Positions 8,822 to 17,979 of a DNA stretch of 64,000 bases are shown in pieces. Origin of the DNA: Sediminimonas sp. (GTDB taxonomy: Bacteria > Pseudomonadota > Alphaproteobacteria > Rhodobacterales > Rhodobacteraceae); contig NZ_JAGXFK010000039.1 of the NCBI RefSeq assembly GCF_024637375.1, positions 17,924 through 81,923 on the forward strand. The letters run 5' to 3'. The position numbers and the translations under genes were made by a program. The notes under the pieces are model-generated. The model worked only from the letters and a program-made list of their open reading frames with translations, searched no databases and was not told the origin of the DNA. How positions within the stretch are numbered: position 1 is the stretch's first letter; each line of letters opens with the position of its first letter.

Positions 8822-9795
8822 GCCCGCTGGCCGAAATCCGCGATCTGGTCATTTCCTACCGCACGGGCAGCGGTGGCCTGCGGGCGCTGGATGGCACCGA
8901 TCTGATCCTGACCCCGGGCGAGACGGTGGCCGTTGTCGGCGAAAGCGGCTCGGGCAAATCCACGCTTGGCATGGCCATCGGTCGACTGCTGCCGGGCGAG
9001 GCCCATTGCGAGGGCGGCACACTGAGCGTCGCCGGCACCGATGTGCTGAACGCCGATGCGGATACGTTGCGCGCCCTGCGCCGCGACAAGCTGGGCTTCG
9101 TCTTCCAGAACCCGATGTCAGCGCTCGACCCCACCATGCGCGTGGGCAAGCAGGTCGCGCGCGCCATGGGCGGCAAGCCCGGGCAGAAAGAAATCGAGGC
9201 GCTACTGACCCGGGCCGAACTGTCCGAACCCGGGCGGGTGCTGCGCGCCTTTCCGCACGAGCTGTCGGGCGGCATGGCACAGCGGGTGGTGATCGCCATG
9301 GCTATCGCCCGGCAGCCCGCGCTGCTGATCGCGGACGAACCGACGGCGTCGCTCGATGCCTCCATCCGCGAGAAGATCATGGCCACGCTCAACAGGCTGC
9401 GGGACGAGACCGGCGCCACGCTCGTGGTGCTCAGTCACGACCTGCGCCTGATCGCGCGACACTCGGACCGGGTGGCGGTGATGTATGGCGGTCGCGTGGT
9501 GGAGGACGGCGCGGTAGAGACGGTTCTGGACGCGCCCGCGCATCCCTACACCGCAGCGCTGCTCTCCGCCGCCGCGGGCAGCGAGAAACCGGGTGAGCGG
9601 CTGGACCCGATCCCCGGTATGCCGCCCAGCCTCTCGGGCCGCTGCGAGGCCTGCGCCTTCGCCCCGCGCTGCACGTTCGCGCGGGAGCAGTGCAGGACCG
9701 AGCGCCCGGAGCCGCGTGTGATCGCCAAGCGGCGCGTGATCTGCCACTTCGCCGAGGATGCGCTCGCCGCTCCCGGCGCGGAACGGAGGGCCTGA
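8818..9795 (+). CDS. peptide ABC transporter ATP-binding protein (DppD type)
   Basis: A 325-residue ATPase powering uptake. It carries Walker A (GESGSGKSTLG, residues about 41-51), Q-loop FQNPMSALDP, signature LSGGMAQRV and Walker B LLIADEPTASLD. A C-terminal oligopeptide-transporter domain contains the Cys cluster CEACAFAPRCTFAREQC. Overlaps the DppC gene by 4 bp; the DppF-like gene starts two bases after its stop. Confidence 0.93.
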   Translation: MSPLAEIRDLVISYRTGSGGLRALDGTDLILTPGETVAVVGESGSGKSTLGMAIGRLLPGEAHCEGGTLSVAGTDVLNADADTLRALRRDKLGFVFQNPMSALDPTMRVGKQVARAMGGKPGQKEIEALLTRAELSEPGRVLRAFPHELSGGMAQRVVIAMAIARQPALLIADEPTASLDASIREKIMATLNRLRDETGATLVVLSHDLRLIARHSDRVAVMYGGRVVEDGAVETVLDAPAHPYTAALLSAAAGSEKPGERLDPIPGMPPSLSGRCEACAFAPRCTFAREQCRTERPEPRVIAKRRVICHFAEDALAAPGAERRA

Positions 9796-9796
9796 G

Positions 9797-10552
9797 ATGT
9801 CGACCATGCCGGTCATCAACCTCAAGGACATCAACGTCACCTTTCGCCGCCGGCTGATCGGCGGCGACGCGGTTCATGCCGTGCGTGGCGTATCGCTGTC
9901 CATCGGGCCCGGCGAGACCTTGGGGCTGGTGGGCGAAAGCGGATCGGGCAAGACCACGCTGGGGCGGGTCTGTCTTGGCCTGCTGCGGCCCACGAGCGGG
10001 ACGATGCGCTTCGACGGCCAGGATTTCGGCCGCCTGCGGCAACGGCGCGGGCAGTTGTCGGTGGTCCTGCAGCACCCGGAATGGGCGCTGAACCCGCGCC
10101 TGCGCTGCGGTGTCTCGGTGGCCGAGCCGCTGAAAATCCTCGGTGCGCCCGCAGCCGCGCGGCGCGAGGCCGTGGCCCGAATGCTGGACCAGGTGGGGCT
10201 GACCCCCGATTTCGCCGAGCGCTACCCCGGCCAGCTTTCCGGCGGACAGCGGCAACGGGTGGCGATCGCCCGCGCGCTGATCACCGAGCCGCGCTTCATC
10301 CTCTTCGACGAGGCGGTGAGCGCGCTCGATGTCTCGGTGCAGGCGCAGGTGCTGAATCTGATCGTCGATCTGCAGGAAAAGTTGGGCTTCGCGGCGCTCT
10401 TTATTTCACACGACATGGCCGCGACACGCTACGTCTGTCACCGCATCGCCGTGATGCTCAAGGGTGAGGTGGTCGAAAGTGCCCCGGCCGAGACCTTCTA
10501 CGGCACGCCGGAGCATCCCTACAGCCGTGCGTTGATGGAGGCCGTGGCGTGA
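9797..10552 (+). CDS. peptide ABC transporter ATP-binding protein (DppF type, short)
   Basis: A 251-residue second ATPase. Walker A is [12 protein letters not shown], the signature [12 protein letters not shown], and Walker [13 protein letters not shown] with EAVSALD in place of the usual EPTSALD. It ends soon after the HPYSRAL motif and lacks the C-terminal Cys-containing oligopeptide domain, so it is about 70 residues shorter than a typical DppF. The start is the ATG at 9797 (GGAGGG 7 bases upstream) rather than an upstream in-frame ATG inside the DppD-like gene. Confidence 0.92.
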   Translation: MSTMPVINLKDINVTFRRRLIGGDAVHAVRGVSLSIGPGETLGLVGESGSGKTTLGRVCLGLLRPTSGTMRFDGQDFGRLRQRRGQLSVVLQHPEWALNPRLRCGVSVAEPLKILGAPAAARREAVARMLDQVGLTPDFAERYPGQLSGGQRQRVAIARALITEPRFILFDEAVSALDVSVQAQVLNLIVDLQEKLGFAALFISHDMAATRYVCHRIAVMLKGEVVESAPAETFYGTPEHPYSRALMEAVA

Positions 10553-11322
10553 TCCGCCTTCTCTTTCCACTGTTGTTGGCGATCGTCGCCGGGATGGCGA
10601 CCGCGGAAAGCGATCTTGAGCGGACGTGGCGGCATGCGCAGGTCTGGCTGCCCGGGACTGTCAGCGCCGTCACCCCCGCCGATATCCCGGCAACGACCGA
10701 GGCATCCGCGGTGATCCTTTATGCCCATGGCTGCGACGGACCCGGCCGGATCACCACCGCCTCCGCACGCTTCCTTGCCGGTGCCGGGTACCTCGTTGTC
10801 GCGCCGGACAGCTTCGCCCGCAGCGACAAGCCGCGTAGCTGCGACCCGGCGATTCCTCGCGGCGGGTTGCACCGCGCGGTGCTGGGCTGGCGGCAGGCAG
10901 AGATGCGCCACGCCATGACCCAACTGCGCGACATGCCCGCGACGCGGGTTCTGCCGGTTGCGCTGATGGGCCATTCCGAGGGCGCGATCACCGTGGCCAC
11001 GATGACGGCCCCTGACGCCGCCCTGCGCATCATCGAAGGTTGGACGTGCCACGCGGGCTGGCCCGCGTATCGCGGTCTCAATGCCCCCACAGACCAGCCC
11101 GTGCTGTCGCTCGTCGGGGCGCAGGATCCGTGGTTCCGGCTTCCGGTCCTGCACGGCGATTGCGGTGCCTTCATGACTGACGGGGGGCCGATGCGCTCGG
11201 TCGTCTACGATCCGCCGGGCTATCTTGCCGAAAGACACTGGCTCTCCGCCGACCAAAGGGTGCGGGCCACCATTCTCGAATTCCTGTCAGACAACCTTCC
11301 TGCCGAAGAGGACGCCAAATGA
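10549..11322 (+). CDS. exported alpha/beta hydrolase (dienelactone-hydrolase-like)
   Basis: A 257-residue alpha/beta hydrolase with a signal peptide ([19 protein letters not shown]), so probably periplasmic. The nucleophile elbow is GHSEGA (Ser at about residue 145). A candidate oxyanion region is HGCDGP near residue 60, a catalytic Asp lies in GAQDPWF, and a His follows late in the sequence (ERHW). It overlaps both neighbours by 4 bp and so is translated with the transporter. Substrate unknown; an ester or lactone is likely. Confidence 0.8.
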   Translation: MIRLLFPLLLAIVAGMATAESDLERTWRHAQVWLPGTVSAVTPADIPATTEASAVILYAHGCDGPGRITTASARFLAGAGYLVVAPDSFARSDKPRSCDPAIPRGGLHRAVLGWRQAEMRHAMTQLRDMPATRVLPVALMGHSEGAITVATMTAPDAALRIIEGWTCHAGWPAYRGLNAPTDQPVLSLVGAQDPWFRLPVLHGDCGAFMTDGGPMRSVVYDPPGYLAERHWLSADQRVRATILEFLSDNLPAEEDAK

Positions 11323-12605
11323 CCGATGACAAGACAAGAACCGCCCTGCTGGAAGCCGTCGATGCCGGGTTCGAGGCGCAGGTCGCGCTGACCGAGGAGC
11401 TGACACGCCTTCCCTCGCTGCGCGGGCAGGAGGCCCCGGCGCAGGATTTCATGGCCCGCCAGATGCAGGACCGCGGCCTGGACGTGGATCGTTTCCGCAT
11501 CGATCTCGACCGCATCCGCCACCTGCCGGGGTTCTCGCCGGTGCATGTGAACTACGACAACGCCTGGAACGTCGTCGGCACCCGCCGGGCGGAGGCGCCC
11601 ACCGGCAAATCGCTGATCCTCAACGGCCATATCGACGTGGTCCCCGAGGGACCGCTGGAGATGTGGACCAGCCCGCCCTTTGAACCCCGGCGCGAGGGCG
11701 ACTGGCTTTACGGGCGCGGCGCGGGCGACATGAAGGCCGGTCTGGTCGCCTGCCTTGCCGCGCTGGATGCCATCGACTGGGCCGGTTTCGAACCGGCGGC
11801 GGACATCTGCGTGCAGAGCGTGATAGAAGAGGAATGCACTGGCAACGGCGCGCTTTCCTGTCTCGAACGCGGCTATCGCGCGGACGCGGTGCTGATCCCC
11901 GAGCCGTTGCACGAATGCCTGATCCGGGCGCAGATCGGCGTGATCTGGTTCCGGGTCAGGGTGCAGGGCATCCCCGTTCACGTGGCCGATGCCGGCGAGG
12001 GCGCCAACGCGATCATGGCCGCCTACGAGATCACGAAGGCGCTGCAGGGGCTCGAGGCCGAGTGGAACGCCCGCAAGACCGACGATCCCGACTACCGGGA
12101 CGTGGACCACCCCATCAACCTGAACGTGGGCAAGATCGCGGGCGGGGACTGGGCGTCTTCGGTCCCGTCCTGGTGCGAATTCGACGTGCGGGTATCGATC
12201 TATCCGGGGCAGGAGATCGCCGCGGCCAAGGCCGAAATCGAAGAGACGATCACCCGCGCCGCCCGCGACATCCCCTTCCTGCGCAACAATCCACCCGAGG
12301 TCATCTACAACGGCTTCGAGGCGGAGGGATACCGGCTGGAGAACGCCGAGGCGCCAGTGGCGGCGCTTACGGGCGCGCATGAGGCAGTCTTTGGCGGCAA
12401 GCTGGACGAGGTCGCCTCCACCGCCACCACCGACGCGCGCTTCTTCGGCCTCTACGGCAAGATGCCGGCCCTTGTGTACGGACCGAAGGCCGACCGGATC
12501 CATGGCTTCGACGAACGTGTGGACCTCGTCTCCTTGCGCAAGGTGACCCAATCGATGGTGCTCTTCATCGCGGACTGGTGTGGACTGCGAGCCAAGAGCC
12601 CGTAG
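11319..12605 (+). CDS. M20 family ArgE/DapE-type deacylase
   Basis: A 428-residue metallo-amidohydrolase that removes N-acyl groups or cleaves small peptides. Metal ligands are visible in NGHIDVVP (His, Asp), GAGDMK (bridging Asp) and VIEEECTGNG (catalytic Glu plus metal Glu); a C-terminal His occurs in IHGFDERV. The dimerization insertion covers about residues 215-330. It is the last gene of the ABC operon, overlapping the hydrolase by 4 bp. With the amidase it suggests stepwise hydrolysis of imported N-acylated compounds. An IS3 remnant follows directly. Confidence 0.9.
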   Translation: MTDDKTRTALLEAVDAGFEAQVALTEELTRLPSLRGQEAPAQDFMARQMQDRGLDVDRFRIDLDRIRHLPGFSPVHVNYDNAWNVVGTRRAEAPTGKSLILNGHIDVVPEGPLEMWTSPPFEPRREGDWLYGRGAGDMKAGLVACLAALDAIDWAGFEPAADICVQSVIEEECTGNGALSCLERGYRADAVLIPEPLHECLIRAQIGVIWFRVRVQGIPVHVADAGEGANAIMAAYEITKALQGLEAEWNARKTDDPDYRDVDHPINLNVGKIAGGDWASSVPSWCEFDVRVSIYPGQEIAAAKAEIEETITRAARDIPFLRNNPPEVIYNGFEAEGYRLENAEAPVAALTGAHEAVFGGKLDEVASTATTDARFFGLYGKMPALVYGPKADRIHGFDERVDLVSLRKVTQSMVLFIADWCGLRAKSP

Positions 12606-12679
12606 CGCATGGGGGGCGATGACCTGGCTAAAAATTCTCCGACAGGCAGAGTCCAACGTCAGATCCTGTGGGACAGATT

Positions 12680-12961
12680 TGATGCTTTCGTAACGGAGTG
12701 TGTGCTGGCCACCCGCGAGATCAAGATCAGCATGGACGGAAAGGGCGCCTGGCGGGACAACGTCTCCTCGAGCGTCTGTGGCGGACCATCAAATACGAGG
12801 AAGTCTACCTGCGGGCCTATGCCAGCGTGTCCGAAGCCCGCGACGGGATCGGCCGCTATCTCGGCTTCTACAACAGCCGCCGGCCGCATTCATCGCTTGA
12901 CGGCCGGACGCCCGATCAGGCTTACTTCAACCAGCCGATGCCCGAAGCAGTGGCGGCGTAA
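12680..12961 (+). pseudogene. IS3-family transposase fragment, frameshifted
   Basis: The C-terminal third of an IS3-type DDE transposase. One frame reads EIKISMDGKGAWRDNV up to about 12765. The reading frame then shifts and continues with ERLWRTIKYEEVYLRAY and FYNSRRPHSSLDGRTPDQAYF to a TAA at 12959. The intact motif DNVFVERLW has lost bases at the junction, which explains the shift. No upstream part of the element or terminal repeats are visible. It separates the ABC operon from the IclR gene. Confidence 0.8.
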
Positions 12962-12993
12962 CCGAGGCGGGAAGCCACTTAGAAAACGCACGG

Positions 12994-13704
12994 ATGGGCG
13001 CATTTCATCAGGCGAGCGGACCGCTCAGCCTGTCCGAAATCGCCACTCGGGCCGGCATCGACCGATCTGCGGCGCAGCGACTGATCCACACCCTGCTCAT
13101 GCTCGACTATATCCGCCGCAGCGCGGATGATCGCGGCTATCTGCCCGGTATCCGAATTCTGGATCACACATGGGATCTACTGCGTCTGGATCCGGTTGTG
13201 CAGAAGGCGACGCCGGTCCTGCTCGAACTGCGCAAGACTGTCCGCGAACGTGTTGATTTCAGTCTCTATGACGAGACGCGTATGATCTACGCACTCCGAA
13301 TGCAGAGCAAGCGCGAAACCTTTTATGCCAGCCTCGTTGGCCACAGTGTTCCGGCCTATTGTACAGCGGGGGGGCGCGCGGCTCTGTCAGCCCTGCCCGA
13401 AGCTGAAGCGCGGGACATTGTGACACGCACCGCGCTTCACAAATACACCGCAAAGACCGAAACGGACCCCGACACGATCATGACATTGGTCGGGAAGGCC
13501 CGTAGCGACGGCTATGCGGTTGTCGTCGACGAATTGGTGCAAGGCGAGGTTGCCATTGGTGTTGCGGTTTCCCGCGACGAAGGTATCCCGCTTGGGGCGA
13601 TCCATGTCGCGGGTTCATTGTCGGAATGGACGCCGGAGAGCTTTGTGCGTAAGGTATCTCCCCTCGTGACCGAGGCCGCAGGTGCCATCGTGGGAAGCCT
13701 TTGA
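12994..13704 (+). CDS. IclR family transcriptional regulator (short N-terminus)
   Basis: A 236-residue IclR-type regulator. The winged helix is present (GPLSLSEIATRAGIDRSAAQRLIHTL, residues about 9-35), followed by the IclR effector domain with TAGGRAALSALPE and a C-terminal EVAIGVAVSRDEG. The first helix usually found before this region is missing, and the start lies only 33 bases after the IS3 remnant. The original 5' end may therefore have been replaced, and no good Shine-Dalgarno precedes 12994. It could still be functional. It probably regulated the downstream molybdenum hydroxylase genes. Confidence 0.72.
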   Translation: MGAFHQASGPLSLSEIATRAGIDRSAAQRLIHTLLMLDYIRRSADDRGYLPGIRILDHTWDLLRLDPVVQKATPVLLELRKTVRERVDFSLYDETRMIYALRMQSKRETFYASLVGHSVPAYCTAGGRAALSALPEAEARDIVTRTALHKYTAKTETDPDTIMTLVGKARSDGYAVVVDELVQGEVAIGVAVSRDEGIPLGAIHVAGSLSEWTPESFVRKVSPLVTEAAGAIVGSL

Positions 13705-14131
13705 TTCCGGATATCGTCACCTGCGTGCCAATGAGCGTTCAAACTCGAGGATGGTACAGAGATACAGCTAAAGGCCACTGACTCCTTGAGCTACGTGACT
13801 GGTGCGATGCAAGAGGATCCCGAGATTACCTTTGCCGTTACGTCCGAAGTTGCCGCCCAGGTTGGTTCGGGAATCGTCTTCGATACAGGCATCGAAAACA
13901 CCAACTTGGAAAACGCGATCACGGATACATTGTTCGAGCTTGGCGGATGGATTTCAGGGTGGCAGGTAACAGTCACAAAGGCATCTGCGCGCGCCGTCCG
14001 GGATATTTAGGAAATATTTCCCCCAAGCCGCCCCACTTGTGCCAGCCCGGAGGATTGATCAGGGTATGTGGGATAACCGAAATGACCGTATGGGCCGAGC
14101 GCACACTCCGGCCCGGATCAGGAAAGAGCCC
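13705..14131. other. gap with an orphan reading frame
   Basis: From about 13735 to 14010 a plus-strand frame is open with protein-like composition (EDGTEIQLKATDSL, VTSEVAAQVGSGIVFDTG, NTNLENAITDTLFELGGW). It has no ATG start near its beginning (a TTG is at 13786) and no ribosome-binding site. I recognise no family. It may be the 3' end of a gene cut by a rearrangement. The last 120 bases before 14132 hold no clear promoter. Confidence 0.4.
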
Positions 14132-14998
14132 ATGAGATACCACACACCCGACAACTTTGACGAGGCCTCCGCGCTGGCCGCGCAGGCCAGCGGCACGACG
14201 CGCTTTCTCGCTGGCGGCACCGACGTGCTCGTGCAGCTTCGCTCCGACATCGTGACCCCCGACGACCTCATCGACATCAAGCATATCCCCGGTGTGCGCG
14301 AGATCACGAACGAGGATCACGGTGGCTGGCGGATCGGCGTGGCAGTCTCCGGCGCGGAGATGACCGAACATCCCCGCCTCGAACTGGACTGGCCGGGCGT
14401 GGTCGAGGCCATGGATCTCATCGGCTCCACGCAGGTGCAGGGACGCGCCACGCTTGTCGGCAACCTCTGCAACGGCTCGCCCGCCGCCGACGCAGTGCCC
14501 GCGCTGGCCGCCGCCGGCGCGCATGTCACCGTCGTCGGCCCCAACGGCAGCCGCGAGATCGCGGTCGAGGATGTGCCCACCGGCCCCGGCAAGACCTGCC
14601 TGGAAAAGGGCGAAGTCATCAGCGCCCTGCACCTGCCCCGGCGCGGACATGCCGCCGGGGACGCCTACCTGCGCTTCATCCCCCGCACCGAAATGGACAT
14701 CGCTGTGGTCGGCGCGGCGATCAACCTGCGCCTCGACGGCGACACGATCACCGAGGCGCGCGTCGCCCTTGGCGCCGTTGCCCCGACAGTGCGCCTCGTG
14801 CCCAAGGCGGGCGCGGCGCTGATCGGCTCCACGCTGGATGAGGCGGCACTGGACAAACTCGCCCGGGCGGCCCGCGCCGCCTGCAACCCCATCGACGACA
14901 GGCGTGGTACCATCAAGTTCCGCACCAAGGTGGCCGGCGTGCTGGCCCAGCGCGCCGCCAAGATCGCCTATGCCCGCGCCAAGGGAGACCGGAAATGA
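14132..14998 (+). CDS. molybdenum hydroxylase FAD-binding subunit (CoxM/CutM type)
   Basis: A 288-residue medium subunit of a xanthine dehydrogenase-family enzyme, passing electrons from the FeS subunit to its acceptor via FAD. FAD-binding motifs are visible: FLAGGTDVLVQLR (residues about 29-41) and the second loop TLVGNLCNGSPAADAVPAL. The C-terminal CO-dehydrogenase flavoprotein domain covers about 175-285. I chose the ATG at 14132 because the conserved MRYHTPDNFDEA opening begins there. It overlaps the FeS gene by 4 bp. Confidence 0.9.
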   Translation: MRYHTPDNFDEASALAAQASGTTRFLAGGTDVLVQLRSDIVTPDDLIDIKHIPGVREITNEDHGGWRIGVAVSGAEMTEHPRLELDWPGVVEAMDLIGSTQVQGRATLVGNLCNGSPAADAVPALAAAGAHVTVVGPNGSREIAVEDVPTGPGKTCLEKGEVISALHLPRRGHAAGDAYLRFIPRTEMDIAVVGAAINLRLDGDTITEARVALGAVAPTVRLVPKAGAALIGSTLDEAALDKLARAARAACNPIDDRRGTIKFRTKVAGVLAQRAAKIAYARAKGDRK

Positions 14999-15474
14999 GC
15001 ATGATCCACGTCAACACCAAAGTGAACGGCGACGAGGCCGAATTCCTCTGCGACCCGCGCGAGACGCTTCTCGATGTGCTGCGCGACCAACTCAACCTCA
15101 CCGGCTCCAAGGAAGGCTGCGGAACAGGCGACTGCGGCGCCTGTTCAGTCACGCTCGACGGGCGGCTCGTCTGCTCCTGCCTCGTGCTCGCCGTAGAGGC
15201 CGAGGGCCATGAGATCGGCACCGTCGAGGGCATCGCCGAAGGCGAAACCCTGCATCCGCTGCAACAGAAATTCATCGAATACGCCGCGCTGCAATGCGGG
15301 ATCTGCACGCCGGGCATCCTCGTCGCGGCCAAATCCCTGCTGGAGAAAAATCCCGACCCCACCGAATCCGAGGTGCGCTACTGGCTGGCGGGTAATCTCT
15401 GCCGCTGCACGGGATACGACAAGATCATTCGCGCCGTGATGGACACGGCCAAAGACATGCGGGAGGCGTCATAA
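14995..15474 (+). CDS. molybdenum hydroxylase [2Fe-2S] subunit (CoxS/CutS type)
   Basis: A 159-residue small subunit carrying two 2Fe-2S clusters. The plant-ferredoxin cluster ligands lie in GCGTGDCGACSV plus a later Cys (RLVCSC). The second, alpha-helical cluster uses CGICTPG and CRCTGYD. Size and architecture are typical of the family. The start overlaps the FAD subunit (ATGA) and the stop overlaps the large-subunit start by one base, so the three subunits are made in stoichiometric amounts. Confidence 0.94.
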   Translation: MSMIHVNTKVNGDEAEFLCDPRETLLDVLRDQLNLTGSKEGCGTGDCGACSVTLDGRLVCSCLVLAVEAEGHEIGTVEGIAEGETLHPLQQKFIEYAALQCGICTPGILVAAKSLLEKNPDPTESEVRYWLAGNLCRCTGYDKIIRAVMDTAKDMREAS

Positions 15475-17741
15475 TGGCACTGGACGATCAAAAAGGCGGC
15501 TTCAAGTTTATCGGCACCCGCCCCAATCGGCCCGACGGCCTGGACAAGGTGACTGGACGCGCGCGGTTTGGCGCGGACGCGCATGCCTCGGGCATGCTGC
15601 ATGCTGCAATCCTGCGCAGCCCGCACGCCCATGCCCGCATCAAGAAGATAGATACATCGAGGGCAGAGGCGGCAAAGGGCGTGAAGGCCATCGTAACCCG
15701 CGCCGACTTCACGCAATCGCTACAGCCCGCCCCCGGCATGAAGGGCGAGAATTGGAACATCCTCGAGAATGTCATGGCCGGCGACACCGCCCTCTATGAC
15801 GGGCACGCCGTCGCTGCGGTCGCCGCCACATCCGCGCTGGCAGCAAAGGACGCACTCAAGCTTATCGAGGTGGAGTATGAGCCCCTCCCCCATGTGACGG
15901 ACGTTGACAAGGCCATGCAAGCGGATGCCCCGGTCATCCGCGAAGGCGTCGCCGCCGGAACCGTGCCCAAGGGACTTCATCCTAACGTGGCGGGCTATCA
16001 CGAAAGTGGCCACGGCGACGTGGAGGCCGGCTTTGCCGAGGCCGATCTGGTGGTCGAGGATCATTTCGTCACCGAGGCGACCCATCAGGGTTATATCGAA
16101 CCCCATGCCTGCCTTGCCCAACTCGGCGCAGACGGCAAAGGAGAGCTGTGGTGCTGCACGCAGGGCCATTGGAACGTGCAGAAGGTTTGTGCCGCCTTGC
16201 TTGATCTGGAAACCAGCCAGCTTCGCGTCACCGCCTCCGAGATCGGCGGCGGCTTTGGCGGCAAGACGGCAGTTTTCATCGAACCCGTCGCCCTCGCCCT
16301 GTCGCGCAAGGCCAACCGCCCGGTGAAATTGGTGATGAGCCGCGCAGAGGTGTTTCGCGCCACCGGCCCGACCTCTTCGACCTCGATGGACGTGAAGATC
16401 GGGATGAAGAAGGACGGCACCATCACTGCTGCGCAGGGCGTGTTCCGCCTTCAGGGCGGCGCCTTTCCCGGCGCGCCCGCCGACATGACCGCCATGTGCG
16501 CCTTTGCGCCCTATGCGCTCAAGAACGTGCATCAGATCGGCTATGATGTGATGACCAACCGGCCCAAGCAGGCCGCCTATCGCGCGCCCGGCTCTCCGAT
16601 GGCGGCCTTCGGGGTGGAATCGGTGATCGACGAGCTGTGCAACCAGCTTGGCCTCGATCCCCTCGACACGCGGCTCAAGAATGCCTCGCACGAAGGCACG
16701 AAGGCCAGCTACGGCCCGAAATTCCAGCGCATCGGCCTTGTCGAAACGCTGGAGGCCGCAAAGGCCCATCCACATTACACCGCCCCCCTGAAACCGGGGC
16801 AGGGCCGCGGCATCTCCTGCGGCTTCTGGTTCAACCACGGCGGCGAAACCGCCGTCTCGCTGGCTCTATCAGAGGATGGTACCGTGCAGCTTGCCGTGGG
16901 CACCCCCGACATCGGCGGTTCGCGCGCCTCGATGGCGCTCATGGCGGCCGAGGTGCTGGGCGTGCCCTACGACAATATCCGGGTGATCATCGCCGACACC
17001 GCCTCGCTGGGCTATAACGAGATCTCGCACGGCAGCCGCGTGACCTATGCCTCGGGGCTGGCGACGATCAAGGCCGCCGAGGACGCGGTGAAAAAGCTCT
17101 GCGCACGCGCGGCGGCCAAATGGGGCATCCCTGAGGACGCGGTGAAATGGGAAGACGGCTGCGCCGTGCCGTCGGGGCCCAACGCTGGCGAATTCCCCCC
17201 CATGCCGATTGCCGAGATCACGCGCAAGATGGGCGCCACCGGCGGGCCGATTTGCGGCCACTTCGAGGCCACCCCCGAAGGCGCGGGCGTCAGCTTCGCC
17301 ACCCATATCGTCGATTCCGAGGTGGACCCCGAGACTGGCAAGACCTCCGTGGTGCGCTATACCGTGGTGCAGGACGCCGGCAAGGCGATCCACCCCACCT
17401 ATGTGGAGGGGCAGTTTCAGGGCGGCGCGGCACAGGGCATCGGCTGGGCCCTGAATGAGGAATACATCTACGGAGAGGACGGGCGCCTTCAGAATCCGCT
17501 CTTTCTCGATTACCGCATTCCCGTGGCGTCCGACCTGCCGATGATCGACACCGTGATCGTAGAAGTTCCCAACCCTGGCCACCCCTACGGCGTCCGCGGC
17601 GTTGGGGAGACCTCGATCTGCCCGCCGCTGGCGGCCATCGCCAACGCGGTCTCGGCGGCGGCGGGCGTGCGCATGCGGCAACTGCCCATGTCGCCCCCGC
17701 GAATCCTCGAGGCGCTGGAAAAGCAGGCGGGCGATGGTTGA
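15474..17741 (+). CDS. molybdenum hydroxylase molybdopterin-binding large subunit
   Basis: A 755-residue catalytic subunit. It shows the family GGGFGGKTAVFIEP loop, the substrate-channel motif AAYRAPGSP, and the C-terminal GVRGVGETSICPP containing the catalytic Glu. The AYRAPGSP loop differs from the AYRCSFR loop of form I CO dehydrogenase, so CO oxidation is not predicted; hydroxylation of an aromatic, N-heterocyclic or aldehyde substrate is more likely. The specific substrate cannot be read from sequence. The neighbouring MoaD-like gene overlaps its 3' end by 8 bp. Confidence 0.92.
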   Translation: MALDDQKGGFKFIGTRPNRPDGLDKVTGRARFGADAHASGMLHAAILRSPHAHARIKKIDTSRAEAAKGVKAIVTRADFTQSLQPAPGMKGENWNILENVMAGDTALYDGHAVAAVAATSALAAKDALKLIEVEYEPLPHVTDVDKAMQADAPVIREGVAAGTVPKGLHPNVAGYHESGHGDVEAGFAEADLVVEDHFVTEATHQGYIEPHACLAQLGADGKGELWCCTQGHWNVQKVCAALLDLETSQLRVTASEIGGGFGGKTAVFIEPVALALSRKANRPVKLVMSRAEVFRATGPTSSTSMDVKIGMKKDGTITAAQGVFRLQGGAFPGAPADMTAMCAFAPYALKNVHQIGYDVMTNRPKQAAYRAPGSPMAAFGVESVIDELCNQLGLDPLDTRLKNASHEGTKASYGPKFQRIGLVETLEAAKAHPHYTAPLKPGQGRGISCGFWFNHGGETAVSLALSEDGTVQLAVGTPDIGGSRASMALMAAEVLGVPYDNIRVIIADTASLGYNEISHGSRVTYASGLATIKAAEDAVKKLCARAAAKWGIPEDAVKWEDGCAVPSGPNAGEFPPMPIAEITRKMGATGGPICGHFEATPEGAGVSFATHIVDSEVDPETGKTSVVRYTVVQDAGKAIHPTYVEGQFQGGAAQGIGWALNEEYIYGEDGRLQNPLFLDYRIPVASDLPMIDTVIVEVPNPGHPYGVRGVGETSICPPLAAIANAVSAAAGVRMRQLPMSPPRILEALEKQAGDG

Positions 17742-17979
17742 GGTCAACCTCTGGTCCGGGCTTCGCCCTCTGGCGAATGGCGAGGAGATGGTAGAGGTGG
17801 AGGCAGACACCGTCGGCGGCCTCCTCGACGCGCTGGTAGAGCAGCACCCCGGCCTGCAAGAGGCGATCGACGCGGGCGTGTCGGTCGCCGTCGATGGCCG
17901 CATCATCGCCAGCGCCCTCGATGAGCCGATCAGGCCCGACAGCGAGGTGTTCCTGATGCAACGCCTCAAGGGCGGCTGA
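17734..17979 (+). CDS. MoaD/ThiS-like small sulfur-carrier protein
   Basis: An 81-residue beta-grasp protein ending in the C-terminal Gly-Gly that is adenylated and thiocarboxylated in MoaD/ThiS proteins. The fold signature includes VEADTVGGLLDALVEQHPGL and SVAVDGRII. Its start lies inside the end of the large-subunit gene, so it belongs to the hydroxylase operon. A dedicated sulfur carrier beside a molybdenum hydroxylase suggests a role in cofactor synthesis or sulfuration. This is inferred from context. Confidence 0.82.
   Translation: MVEVNLWSGLRPLANGEEMVEVEADTVGGLLDALVEQHPGLQEAIDAGVSVAVDGRIIASALDEPIRPDSEVFLMQRLKGG

Noticed and set aside
14132-17741. Carbon monoxide dehydrogenase (coxMSL)
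   Set aside because: Subunit order and motifs fit the superfamily, but the large subunit has AYRAPGSP instead of the Cys-containing form I loop, and no cox accessory genes are nearby.
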